A stretch of 64,000 nucleotides of DNA from CAYSPG01 sp964432885 (GTDB lineage Bacteria > Bacteroidota > Bacteroidia > AKYH767-A > OLB10). Each line of letters starts with the position of its first letter. Position 1 is the stretch's first letter. Below, in pieces: positions 34,459 through 43,800 of this stretch. A program made the position numbers and the translations under genes. The stretch spans positions 1-64,000 of the forward strand of contig CAYSPG010000001.1 in NCBI GenBank assembly GCA_964432885.1, given 5' to 3'. Below the pieces are notes generated by a model. It was not told the origin of the DNA and did not search any database. It saw only the letters and a program-made list of their open reading frames with translations.

Positions 34459-35367
34459 TTAATTACGAAGGCCAACTCCGCTAAAGTAGGCCTTGTTACG
34501 CGCAATTTGCCGCAACGATAGTGGGCGAATTATCAGATTAAAAATTATAAGCACCACAGGTGCAATTATAAAAAGAGCAAACAGCAAGTAGTGTTTAAAA
34601 ATCTGAAGCCAAAGCGCTCGGTTTTTCTTTTTTAAAATGGCTGTTGCCCAAAGTTTAAACAGCATACCCGCACGCCCTTCAATAAACATAAGGTTGGTTT
34701 GCGGTTCAACGGCATGTTGTTTTACTAACTGCTGCTGCATATTGGTAAAATCATTTTGGATTAAAAAAGGAACTACCATGTTGCCAAATGTTGCTGCGCT
34801 TTTAATATCAGCATCGCTTACACCGGGCAATGGAAATAAGCCCCACATTTTATCTTTTTTGCCGGTAAACATCCAATATTGTATGGTAACAGCACTTATA
34901 AAATTATTATGCCTGTCGGAAAAAACAATGTTGCCAACCAAATTGGCATTACAATCAGCCAAAAGCTTTTTGATTTTTTCCTGTGCATTAATCCACATAT
35001 TGCGCGAGCCTATAAGGGTAATAACAGGTGTATTGTTAAGTATTTTTTTTATTGCCTGATTATGAAGTGCCGAAGTGGCCGGAATACTGGGCGATAAAAA
35101 CCAGGGCTGGTAGGCAAAAATCACAAAATCATATTTTTCGTTTTTTAAATAGGGAGATTTAACAGGAGCAGGAATTCCTAAAACGCTTTCGGGCATGGCA
35201 TCAAAAAACTTTTTTCCGCTCCAAGGAAACGGAAAATTATTTTCAGGCATTATCTCAAGCCACTCAACAAGGCAGCCATTTTGCAAAAGGGGAGAGGTAA
35301 AGTTTTCGGCAATTTGTTTCAGTTGGCCCGACTGAGAATAATAAATAACCAAAACACGTTTAGCCAT
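34459..35367 (-). CDS. darA: DarA-like flavoprotein (dialkylresorcinol/flexirubin pathway)
   Basis: A 302-residue protein with an N-terminal flavodoxin-like fold: the phosphate loop YYSQSGQLKQ is at residues 9-18. It continues 'NNFPFPWSGKKFFDAMPESVLGIP', the signature of Bacteroidota DarA-type proteins. A C-terminal hydrophobic segment (about 262-285) suggests membrane association. DarA, with DarB, aromatises the condensation product of two beta-keto acids to dialkylresorcinol, the building block of flexirubins. It lies six bases after the small exported unknown gene, in the four-gene minus-strand block with the halogenase and CrtI-like enzyme. The partner DarB is not in this window. Enzyme role is by family, not proof. 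Confidence 0.8.
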   Translation of the reverse strand: MAKRVLVIYYSQSGQLKQIAENFTSPLLQNGCLVEWLEIMPENNFPFPWSGKKFFDAMPESVLGIPAPVKSPYLKNEKYDFVIFAYQPWFLSPSIPATSALHNQAIKKILNNTPVITLIGSRNMWINAQEKIKKLLADCNANLVGNIVFSDRHNNFISAVTIQYWMFTGKKDKMWGLFPLPGVSDADIKSAATFGNMVVPFLIQNDFTNMQQQLVKQHAVEPQTNLMFIEGRAGMLFKLWATAILKKKNRALWLQIFKHYLLFALFIIAPVVLIIFNLIIRPLSLRQIARNKAYFSGVGLRN

Positions 35368-35373
35368 ATTTAT

Positions 35374-35874
35374 TTAATGTGGAAAATCAGTAGGCTTAAT
35401 CACCTTTGAGCCTTTGCTGTAATCAACTACAGCACCCTTAACTTTTGGTGGCAGTTGGGGATATTTCTTTTTTATCAATTCAACATCCTGCTTAATGTTT
35501 GAATGATAGTTAAGCGCCTTTGGACAGTTTTCCTGTATTACCAATCTTAAAAATCTATATTCGGCATTGCCATTTTCTTTTGCAATTACATTGTCGAGCA
35601 TTTTTTTTCCCTGGTTAAAAACCTGCAATCCTTTTGGCGACCGTATGGTGGAAGCTTTTTTCATCAGTAAAGTTCCTTTATAAGCAAGTTCAAGATTTGA
35701 CGCAGCATGTTCTAAATTGTTTAGCATGGTAAACAACCGTGCAGTATCATCCAGTGCCAGTGCATTGTAAAAGTCGAAGGTTGCAATTTCAGGCCGCAGG
35801 GGTTGTGCTTTAACCGGCACATGTCCAATTAAAACTACAAACATTAAAGGAGCTAAAAATTTTATTCGGGTCAA
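35374..35874 (-). CDS. Exported protein of unknown function in the pigment block
   Basis: A 166-residue protein with a signal peptide (about 1-23, no lipobox) and a mostly helical mature part. It has 'FYNALALDDTARLFTMLNNLEHA', 'AYKGTLLMKKASTIRSPKGLQVFNQGKKMLDNVI' and 'NAEYRFLRLVIQENCPKALNYHSNI', with a single Cys in the mature part. No family recognised. It lies between the halogenase (51 bases before its start) and darA (six bases after its stop), on the same strand, so it probably belongs to the same transcript. Its position and export make it a candidate periplasmic accessory factor of pigment synthesis or transport. Confidence 0.75.
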   Translation of the reverse strand: MTRIKFLAPLMFVVLIGHVPVKAQPLRPEIATFDFYNALALDDTARLFTMLNNLEHAASNLELAYKGTLLMKKASTIRSPKGLQVFNQGKKMLDNVIAKENGNAEYRFLRLVIQENCPKALNYHSNIKQDVELIKKKYPQLPPKVKGAVVDYSKGSKVIKPTDFPH

Positions 35875-35925
35875 CTTTTTATCTATTAACTCTTGTTTAA
35901 ATTATTCCTTTAAGTTACAGAAGCA

Positions 35926-37173
35926 TTAATGCACTACTTTATCTCTTTCTTCAATGCGAATTACTTCGGCCAATGTATGTATCATGGTTTTATGCTTACG
36001 CACCAGCGGGTTGGTTTGGTCCCAAACATAACCGGCAAGTATGCTGCATATTTGCCGTTTTAAATCCTGTTGTACATTTTCGGCAAAAAATATGGTTTGC
36101 ATATCGCCATTGTACCAGCTAAGCACAAACGAGCGAAACACATCAATGCCGCTGCGCAAAATATTTTCGTATTCATTAAGCCAGTCAACCTCACCGCCTT
36201 TTAATTTACGGTCAACCAACTTGGCGGCCATAAGCCCACTACCTGTTGCCAAGGTAACGCCCGATGAAAATATAGGGTCTAAAAACTCGGTGCTGTTACC
36301 ACACATTACATATCCATTACCAAAAAGTTGCTTAGCACGCTTTGCATAACCCAATACTGTACGTGGTTCAAATACAAGTTTTTCATCACTAAAGCGGCCT
36401 TTTAAATCAGCAAATGTGCGAATGTGTTTTAAAAATTTCTCGCCATTATTGGCAGCAAGGTCTTCTACATAATCCTGGTCGCTAACCACACCTACCGAAG
36501 TGGTTCGGTCGCTAAACGGAATGGCCCATATCCATGCCGTGTTATTGTTAAACGAATGGATAAAAATATTTTCGCCTCCGTCAGCAGTTCGTTTGGTATC
36601 ATGCATGTGACTAAAAACCGCCCCACGAGGTGGTGTTTGCACAGGTTCTTCTAAATTAAAAAACCGGGGCAGCACACGGCCATAGCCGCTTGCATCCACA
36701 ATGTATCTGGCATGTATGGTGTATTCTTTTCCATTCGCATCTTTATAAGTAACCACCTGCACTTTTTCCGAGCAGTTTACACTTGTAACCTCACATTCAA
36801 AATGTACTTCCACGCCTTGTTTTTCGGCTTCTTTAATTAAAATGTGGTCAAAGTCGGCACGTTTTACCTGCCAGGTCCATGTCCAGCCTTTGGTGTGCTG
36901 ATCGTTAAAAAAGAAATTAAGTCGCTGCTCTCCTTTGTAAAAAGCGGCCCCATTTTTAATTTGAAAACCGTGTTCTTTAACAGCAGGTAAAAATCCTACA
37001 GCGTCAAGGTGGTCCATGCAATGTGGTAACAGGCTTTCGCCAATTACAAAGCGCGGAAATTTTTGCTTTTCTATTACTACTGTTTTATAACCCAGCTTAT
37101 TTAAATAAGCCGATGAAACCGAACCTGAAGGGCCGGCTCCAATTACCAATACATCAATTTCTCTGTTCTGCAT
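35926..37173 (-). CDS. FAD-dependent halogenase-type oxidoreductase
   Basis: A 415-residue flavoprotein of the tryptophan/phenol-halogenase superfamily. It has the Rossmann motif GAGPSG (residues 12-17), 'KFPRFVIGESLLPHCM' and the halogenase-associated WxWxIP as W214-I-W216-A-I218-P219. Lys73 in FQIKNGAAF sits at the position of the active-site lysine that carries the halogenating species in phenolic halogenases. 'GYVMCGNSTEFLDPIFSSGVTLA' is the FAD-binding C-terminal segment. Both motifs present argue for true halogenation, consistent with chlorinated flexirubins. It starts one base from the CrtI-like stop, within the pigment block. It may use a carrier-bound or free phenol; no reductase partner is seen nearby. 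Confidence 0.84.
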   Translation of the reverse strand: MQNREIDVLVIGAGPSGSVSSAYLNKLGYKTVVIEKQKFPRFVIGESLLPHCMDHLDAVGFLPAVKEHGFQIKNGAAFYKGEQRLNFFFNDQHTKGWTWTWQVKRADFDHILIKEAEKQGVEVHFECEVTSVNCSEKVQVVTYKDANGKEYTIHARYIVDASGYGRVLPRFFNLEEPVQTPPRGAVFSHMHDTKRTADGGENIFIHSFNNNTAWIWAIPFSDRTTSVGVVSDQDYVEDLAANNGEKFLKHIRTFADLKGRFSDEKLVFEPRTVLGYAKRAKQLFGNGYVMCGNSTEFLDPIFSSGVTLATGSGLMAAKLVDRKLKGGEVDWLNEYENILRSGIDVFRSFVLSWYNGDMQTIFFAENVQQDLKRQICSILAGYVWDQTNPLVRKHKTMIHTLAEVIRIEERDKVVH

Positions 37174-37174
37174 A

Positions 37175-38707
37175 TTATGCGTTTTTTACTTCTTCTACTA
37201 ATTTTATTCGGTCAATAAATTCAAAGCAAGTTACAAATGCGCCAATAGTAACTCCTAAAATGCCGTGAAAGATAAGGTTTTGTCCTGTTAAATATAAATT
37301 GGGTATGCGTGTTTTTGGATTTATAAACGAACGTAAAGGGTTATTGTTATCCTTTAAAATTCCATACATGCTTCCATCGTAATTGCCAATGTAATCGCGA
37401 AAAGTAAGGGGTGTACTGCTGTGTACACTTTTTATTTTGGTTCTTATACCCGGAAAAACTTCTTCTAACTTTTCCAATACCCTTTCTTCCTTTTCTTTTT
37501 TAAATTTTTCGTAATCATCACCGCGCTCACTTTTTTGTGCTACTGTATTAAATGTGTTACTCCATTTTTGCGTTTCGTTAATGCTCATATATGTCATTAC
37601 ACTCATACAGGTGGCCCACTCATCACTTTTGGCCGATGCAGGGGTGGCTATAAAAAATCCTTCGGGCCATATCTTCTGGTCGTAATCTATACCCGACCAT
37701 ACATCATCAACACCATAATAGTAGATGTTGTAATTTAAGTATGGAAACGAATTTTTATGAAACGTAACGTGTACTGTAAAAGATGACAACGTGTTTTCCA
37801 ACGACTTTACACGTTTGGTATATGCTTTTAAAAAGCGGCTTTCACCAAACACATCAATGGTGGCAGAAGGATGAAAGTTTGAAATAAATTTTTTGCCGCG
37901 CACTTTTTCGCCATCATCAAGTACTGTTTCTTTTATACTTCCATCATCATTGTATGTAGCCCCAACAACATGCTTGCGTTTAAAAATTTCACCACCAAGT
38001 TCGCGTATATTATGCGCCATAATGTTGGCAATGTGCGAGCCTCCGTCAACCACACGGTACGACCCTGTGATGTAACTGTTTAAAATTAACGCATGCACAT
38101 ACAGCGGTGTTTTGTCTTTTACACCTGCATATAACGGATTGCTTCCTGCCAGCACGTTTTGCAGCCGCACATTATTGGTAATGGAAGCAATGTAGTCGTA
38201 ACAATTTATTTCGCGCATACCGCCATCATTCAGGTAATCTTCGTGCGATTTCATGTGCTGCAAATTATACAGCGGAAACTGGCTGCACACTTCGCGTATT
38301 TTATCACAAAAGGTAACAATAGCTTTTTCTTCGTCAGGAAAATCGTTTACCAGCGATGCGATAAAACGAGGATATCCTTGTGCATGTTTGTATTTTTTGC
38401 CGTCATAAAATTGTATCACATCATATCCGTCATCGTCCATGCGTTTTAACTTTAGCTTGCCCCACAGGCCAAAGTATTTAAAAAACTTATTCAGGTTTTC
38501 GCCCTCATCAAGGCTGCCTATGTAGTGCACCCCTGTATCAAACACACACTTATCGCGGCTAAATACCTGCAGGTTTCCGCCCAGTTGATTGTTTTTTTCG
38601 AGCACACACACACTGTAGCCGTGCTTGGCCAAAATATATGCGCAGCCAAGCCCGCCAAGGCCGCTGCCAATTATTACAAAGTCAAATTCTTTATCGGAAA
38701 CGTTCAT
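37175..38707 (-). CDS. CrtI/retinol-saturase-like NAD(P)/FAD oxidoreductase
   Basis: A 510-residue flavoprotein with N-terminal Rossmann motif GSGLGGLGCA (residues 14-23) and 'VCVLEKNNQLGGNLQVF', as in phytoene desaturases and all-trans-retinol 13,14-reductases. 'VFDTGVHYIGSLDEG' follows, and the C-terminus has 'PNLYLTGQNLIFHGILGVTIGAF', the FAD-binding end of the family. In pigment clusters of Bacteroidota such enzymes are thought to act on polyene chains by saturation or desaturation; the actual reaction here is unknown. It is the first gene of the four-gene block 38707 to 34459. It is followed by a one-base gap to the halogenase, which indicates one transcript. Confidence 0.85.
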   Translation of the reverse strand: MNVSDKEFDFVIIGSGLGGLGCAYILAKHGYSVCVLEKNNQLGGNLQVFSRDKCVFDTGVHYIGSLDEGENLNKFFKYFGLWGKLKLKRMDDDGYDVIQFYDGKKYKHAQGYPRFIASLVNDFPDEEKAIVTFCDKIREVCSQFPLYNLQHMKSHEDYLNDGGMREINCYDYIASITNNVRLQNVLAGSNPLYAGVKDKTPLYVHALILNSYITGSYRVVDGGSHIANIMAHNIRELGGEIFKRKHVVGATYNDDGSIKETVLDDGEKVRGKKFISNFHPSATIDVFGESRFLKAYTKRVKSLENTLSSFTVHVTFHKNSFPYLNYNIYYYGVDDVWSGIDYDQKIWPEGFFIATPASAKSDEWATCMSVMTYMSINETQKWSNTFNTVAQKSERGDDYEKFKKEKEERVLEKLEEVFPGIRTKIKSVHSSTPLTFRDYIGNYDGSMYGILKDNNNPLRSFINPKTRIPNLYLTGQNLIFHGILGVTIGAFVTCFEFIDRIKLVEEVKNA

Positions 38708-38990
38708 TAATTATACCAACTCCTCAAAAGGTAAATAAATGTTACAAAACATATTGAAACAGGGTGCTAAGATAAGGAAAGGTTTTTTTTTGGGGGGAGG
38801 AGATAAAATTTTGGAAGCGGTAATAGAAGAAACGATAAAATTACTTTATATCTACATATAGGTAAATACTTTGACTTTTATTGTATCTTTAAAAAGATTA
38901 TTTTTACATAAACTTTGTGGTAAAAAGCTAACATCAATCAATGTAAGGCATAACAAAGAAAGTTTAGTATAATTATTAAATTATTTTATT

Positions 38991-39845
38991 ATGAAAAAAC
39001 TGTTTCTGCTACTTGTAACAATAATTGCATCCAATGCATGCTTGTCGCAAATAACATTAGATTCTGCATTAACAAATAGATACTCACTTATTAAGCTTGA
39101 AAAATCGGGATATAAATATTATGAGTTTAATCAAAGCGCAATAGTTCTGCTTAATCTTGATTTTACAGTTTTCAAACAGTTTACAATTATTTATATGGCA
39201 GGAACTAACCCACTTGCCGCTGAGGTATTATATATTACCGAAGCATTATTTGATACCGACAGTACAGATATTGAATATTTATTGGCTTATAATAACAACA
39301 ACCCAGTACTTCATTACACTGCTGTATATGATGAAACCGGCTCTCAGTTGTTTTATGCACCCAATACATACATTAGCCTCCCTGCGGCTTTGGGTATGCC
39401 TCTATCCTTTTATTCGCCTAATTATCTTTTTGCTCCAATACAGAATACAACACTTGGTACAAAACTTATTCTTACCAAAGATACTGTACCATATGGTTGT
39501 GAAATTTATAATTTGCCAGGTACATTGCCTTGTAATGAATGTAGTGGTAGCGGTATTGTAAATGCGGTGCATCAAATAAACAGCGATAAAAGCAATGGTT
39601 TGTTTATGTTATCTCCTAACCCATTTTCAAAAGCTATTTCTGTAAATTATGATTTTCCTGATTCTGCATATAAAGGATATATTGTCGTTGTAGATAATTT
39701 AGGCAATCAGGTAAAAAAAATATCAGTGATTGGGTCATCAGGTACCTTACAAATAAATTGCGAGGAACTTAAAACTGGTATGTATCTTTTTGAATTGTTT
39801 TCTGAAAAAGGGTTCAGGTCAGGAAAAAAAGTTATTAAACTTTAA
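38991..39845 (+). CDS. Secreted T9SS type A sorting-domain protein inside the pigment region
   Basis: A 284-residue protein. Residues 1-20 are a signal peptide (MKKLFLLLVTIIASNACLSQ). The body, about 21-205, is a beta-rich domain ('YSLIKLEKSGYKYYEFNQSAIVLLNLDFTVFKQF', 'YTAVYDETGSQLFYAPNTYISLP') of unknown family. Two cysteines sit near 'LPCNECSG'. The last about 75 residues are a T9SS type A sorting domain ('LSPNPFSKAI', 'VVDNLGNQVKKI', 'LKTGMYLFELF'). It is oriented against both neighbouring pigment operons and is likely an unrelated secreted protein inserted between them. A repeat-rich stretch follows its stop. Confidence 0.78.
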   Translation: MKKLFLLLVTIIASNACLSQITLDSALTNRYSLIKLEKSGYKYYEFNQSAIVLLNLDFTVFKQFTIIYMAGTNPLAAEVLYITEALFDTDSTDIEYLLAYNNNNPVLHYTAVYDETGSQLFYAPNTYISLPAALGMPLSFYSPNYLFAPIQNTTLGTKLILTKDTVPYGCEIYNLPGTLPCNECSGSGIVNAVHQINSDKSNGLFMLSPNPFSKAISVNYDFPDSAYKGYIVVVDNLGNQVKKISVIGSSGTLQINCEELKTGMYLFELFSEKGFRSGKKVIKL

Positions 39846-39858
39846 AATCAAAGTTGGT

Positions 39859-40120
39859 TTGGCCTTCAATCATTCATATCCCGTAATTTCTTTTTTGTTC
39901 TCCGTACCTTCAGGGTCTTCCGGTTCTTACGGAGACCCTGAAGCATTCGGAGACGTGAACACCAACTTACCACTGCTGCAACCTAAAGTCGTCAACCGTA
40001 TATTTCCCGGGGCGAAGACCCTGAAGGTACTGAATATTAAACCTAAAATATTTTTACGATACAAAAACCGCTCAGCCTTTTTGGCCAACCATTCACATCC
40101 CGTAATTTCTTTTTTGTTCT
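39859..40120. repeat. Palindromic repeat element flanked by duplicated gene end
   Basis: Two direct copies, 39859-39901 and 40081-40120, share about 40 bases with a three-base gap. The second copy is the 3' end of the small gene at 40093-40311, so its last codons are duplicated. Between them are perfect 17-base inverted arms, GTACCTTCAGGGTCTTC (39904-39920) and its partner (40014-40030). A third copy of GACCCTGAAG at 39934-39943 can pair with the left arm. The element is non-coding and mobile-like. Confidence 0.65.
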
Positions 40121-40311
40121 AAAATATATTTAACCACAGCCTGCTCCAGGCTTTGGTGCCTAAAGTCCCAATACGCCTGGCGTGTATCTCCTTCAGCATT
40201 GGTAATGTTAACCTTATAGTACGCATTCATGGTATCGGTTATATCATAGGTTTCAACTATGTATTTGTATTTGCGTTTGCTGTAAATAATGTGTCCTTTT
40301 ATTAACGACAT
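40093..40311 (-). CDS. Small unknown protein near the exporter fusion
   Basis: A 72-residue protein beginning MSLIKGHIIYSKRKYKYIVETYDITDTMNAYYKVNI, rich in Lys and Tyr and ending in 'EQKRNYGM'. It has no signal peptide or membrane segment. The pattern of alternating hydrophobic residues suggests a small beta-sheet. I do not recognise a family. It lies 76 bases downstream of the 131-residue membrane protein gene, itself 38 bases after the trifunctional exporter gene on the same strand, so it could be the last gene of that operon. Its last codons are duplicated 220 bases downstream, which supports it being a real, older gene end. Short ORF, so moderate confidence. Confidence 0.55.
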   Translation of the reverse strand: MSLIKGHIIYSKRKYKYIVETYDITDTMNAYYKVNITNAEGDTRQAYWDFRHQSLEQAVVKYILEQKRNYGM

Positions 40312-40387
40312 GATTGTAATACTGTTATTTGTTTGCCTGCAAAAAATAGTATTTTTTTTAATGCCGTGTTTTGCAATGTATGGCTGC

Positions 40388-40780
40388 TTAGTGCAACATC
40401 TGTTTTTTTCTGTTCAAAAAATACAATATAGCCAATGATATAGCACACATTATTAAAGCGCTTATCATTAATGTATTTTCTTTTTGTAAAAAACCAATAA
40501 CAAAATCGCCAATAAACATTACCAAAAAGAAAAGGTAAGCAAGGGTTAGCATGGCTGTTGATTTTTTTAAGGTTGCAACACCAAAAATTACACCCAGCGC
40601 AAACTGGCGTGTGGCCCACATATAAACAATATACATAACGCCTTTGCCGGTTAGGTCAGCGGTTTCTAAAACCGATTGTGGCGAAATGCATAGCGAAACG
40701 CTTACCATTAGTTCCATTAATGCAAATATGCCCGATACTATAAGTATCCATGAAGGCACTGTTTTGTTTTCTGCTGTCAT
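40388..40780 (-). CDS. Four-helix membrane protein of unknown function
   Basis: A 130-residue inner-membrane protein with four hydrophobic segments: 'WILIVSGIFALMELMVSVSLCI', 'GVMYIVYMWATRQFALGVIFGVATL', 'MLTLAYLFFLVMFIGDFVIGFL' and 'LMISALIMCAISLAILYFLN'. The second Met of the frame (40780) is used as start; the first Met (40783) gives one additional residue. No catalytic motif is obvious, and the family is not recognised, although it resembles small DUF4267-like proteins. It lies 41 bases after the stop of the exporter fusion on the same strand, so it may be part of that operon. Role unknown; membrane location clear. Confidence 0.7.
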   Translation of the reverse strand: MTAENKTVPSWILIVSGIFALMELMVSVSLCISPQSVLETADLTGKGVMYIVYMWATRQFALGVIFGVATLKKSTAMLTLAYLFFLVMFIGDFVIGFLQKENTLMISALIMCAISLAILYFLNRKKQMLH

Positions 40781-40821
40781 CATTTTGTTTTTATTAAGTG
40801 GTGTTATATCTGTGTGGTGCT

Positions 40822-43800
40822 TTATAACTCAAGTCGGTTTTTTATTAGCACAAACAACACATTAGACGTTTTTTTGCTTTGCTCATGCATTTGGCAGCTA
40901 AGGTTATTTTTTGCTGCAAATGTTTTTATAAACTCAGTATTAAAAAAGTGCAAAGGGTTTTTGTTTTTGTTAAAGCCCATGATGCGGGTTGAAAATAATT
41001 CGGTAAGCTTTGTGTTTTTATGGCGGTGGCTTAAATCGGTAATGCCATCACGTATAAGTATTAATCCATCATCAGTTAATGCATCGGCACATTTTTGCAA
41101 CACAAGGTTTTGGTTTTCGGCTGTCAGGTAATGCAGTATGTCGTTAAGTAAAATAACGTCTTGCTTTTCGGTAAACTCATATTGGGTTATATCGGCCTGC
41201 GCAAATTGCAGGTTGGTGGTTTTGTCAAAACCATTTTGTGCAATGGCAATTTTTTCTTCATCATAGTCAAGCCCTGTAATTATTCTATCCTCATTTTTAT
41301 AATGAAGGTAGTAGGGCAGGTAGCCGTAGCCGCATCCAATGTCGGTAATGTTTTTTCGGTTGGCAATAAGTTGGTTGTAATGTTCAAAGTTTTTTTGCTC
41401 CAGTTTCCATTTAATGCGCACATACCATTCAAGCACGGGGCCTTTATAAATGTAGTTTTGAAAAACCCTGTCCCATAAAAAAGCGGTGGTTTCTCTTTGT
41501 TGTGTAAATTTTTTATGCTCATCTTTAAAGTAACCCGAAATACTTTTTGTGCGTTCCTGGTATGTAGTGCCCCATGTTGTGTCATCATGTTTAATGCGTG
41601 GCAAAATTTTAAGGTTGCATTCACCATGCTTTACTAAATATTCGCCTTTGGGCAATGTATAATTTACACCTTGCAATAAAACAGGAGTAATATCTAATTG
41701 CAATTGCTGCGCAAGCGCAAATGCGCCTTTGTGAAAACGCTTTATGCTGCCATCTTCACTGCGAGTGCCTTCAGGAAAAATCATGATGGAGTACCCATCG
41801 GCAATGCGCTGTTTAATTATTTCAAGATTTTGTTCAGCCCCTGTTTCGGTGTAAACATACCCGGCATGTCGCACAAAAATTCCCATCAATGGTGATTTAT
41901 AAACCCAGTCTTTTACCATCAATACAATTTTTGGGTTAAGCATTATCATTAAAAGTATATCCAAAAAACTAGAGTGGTTGGCTATGATGATGGATGGTTT
42001 TGATACATCCAGGTTGTGTTTATCAAAAATTTGTTTTTTAACATGCAAATCAAAATACATTACGCTCCATCCAAATGCCGAAATGCAACAGTTAAGCATG
42101 TAAATTTTTTTCTTTTTTGGAACAGGAAGTATAAGCAGCACAAATCCTATCACATAAAAAAACAAACATGCAACTGTAAAGTAAGTAAACTCAAATACCG
42201 AATAAATAAAAGTAAAAAGCGAAACGGGTGTTTTCTTTTTTTCGATGCGGTGTTGCACAAAAAAGTTGAAAAGTGTGGTTTGAAATACCAATGACAAAAA
42301 CAAAATGGTAACAATACCCAGTACACTTATAGCAGCAACAGAATGGATGGCAGGATGCTTTGCAAAAAACAAAACGCCTGTGCCCACCAATGTGCTAAAT
42401 GCAGAAAGCACAATGGCCGACTTAAATGAATTGAGCGAGTCCTTTCCAAACTTGTATTTGTTTAGCAAGCCGTCAGTAACAAATATGCAGTAATCGTCAC
42501 CCAGCCCAAAAATAAAAGTAGCTATTACCACATTTACAAAGTTAAACTGAATGTTGGCCATAGCTGCAATGCCCAAAATCCATATCCAGCTTATAAGCAT
42601 AGGCAAAAAAGTGAGGAGCGTAATTTCAAGCCTGCCATATATCAGCAGCATGGTGCAAAAAACAATAAGCGATGAAGTAAGCAGCAGGTAATTAAAATCG
42701 TTTTCAACCATTGTAAGCATTGACGAAGCGGTTTCTGAACGGTCGAAGATTTTTATGCCGTTTACCGCACGCAACTGCGCTTTTACATTTTCCAAATTTT
42801 TTTGAGAAACTACTATGGTTGAAATAAACTGTGTTTGTCCGTTGGATCTGTCAACCAAATTATCTAATCCTGTGCGAGCAGCCAGCGAATCGGCATTTTG
42901 TTCAGTTAAATATTCGCGGTTAACCCAATTATAAAAATTTGAAAACGCTGCTGTGCTTATCCCTAAACTATCAGCCGTATGCAATGAAACAGTTTGCATG
43001 TTTTCTTTTCGCTGCTGCCAAAATAAATGCCATTGCAGTTCACACTTTGCCTTAATGCTATCGGGTATATAAAATGGCGCTGCAGAAACAAAACTTTTTA
43101 TTTCATTTTTCTTTTTAAGCGATACTAACTTTTGGTATGCGGCAAAGTTTGTTGCGGCTGCATAATTGTAGTTTGCATCATTGGCAAACAAATAAATTTT
43201 CTTTTCAAATTTGGGATTGATTCCGGTAAGTTCTTCTTCTTTATTTTTTAAATCGGTGGTGTGATAGCTAAGGTTATCAAGGTCGCTGTCAAATTTTATG
43301 TTCTTTGACTTTTGGTAAAAAAAAACCGTAAGCACACCAACCACTGCAAGCGTAATAAACCTGAATTTGCCCGAAACTTTAGGAAGGTTAAAAAACGAAA
43401 ATTCTCGCGGCATGCTTTGGTAATTAAAGCCTGTAATTTTTAAAATAACGGGCAAACCCGTAAGTGTAAAAACTGCTGCTGCCGATAGTGCTATGGCAGC
43501 AAACATTCCAAAATCCTTAAGAACCTGCGAATTTGTAAACATGAGTGCACAAAAAGCAGTAATGGTGGTAAAACTGCCGGTAAGCAATGGCGCACTCATT
43601 TCTTTTATAGCAATGTTTAATGAGCGTGTGTGTCGTACATGAGTAAAAAAATGAAATGAATAGTCAAGAATAATTCCAATAAGCACTGCAGAAGTTGCAA
43701 GGGATATAGCCGAAATTTGCGGACGCCAAAAACCAATAATGCCCAAAGCAAGGCATGCACCAAATACGCTTGGAAGCAAAAAATAAAACGGGATTAAAAT

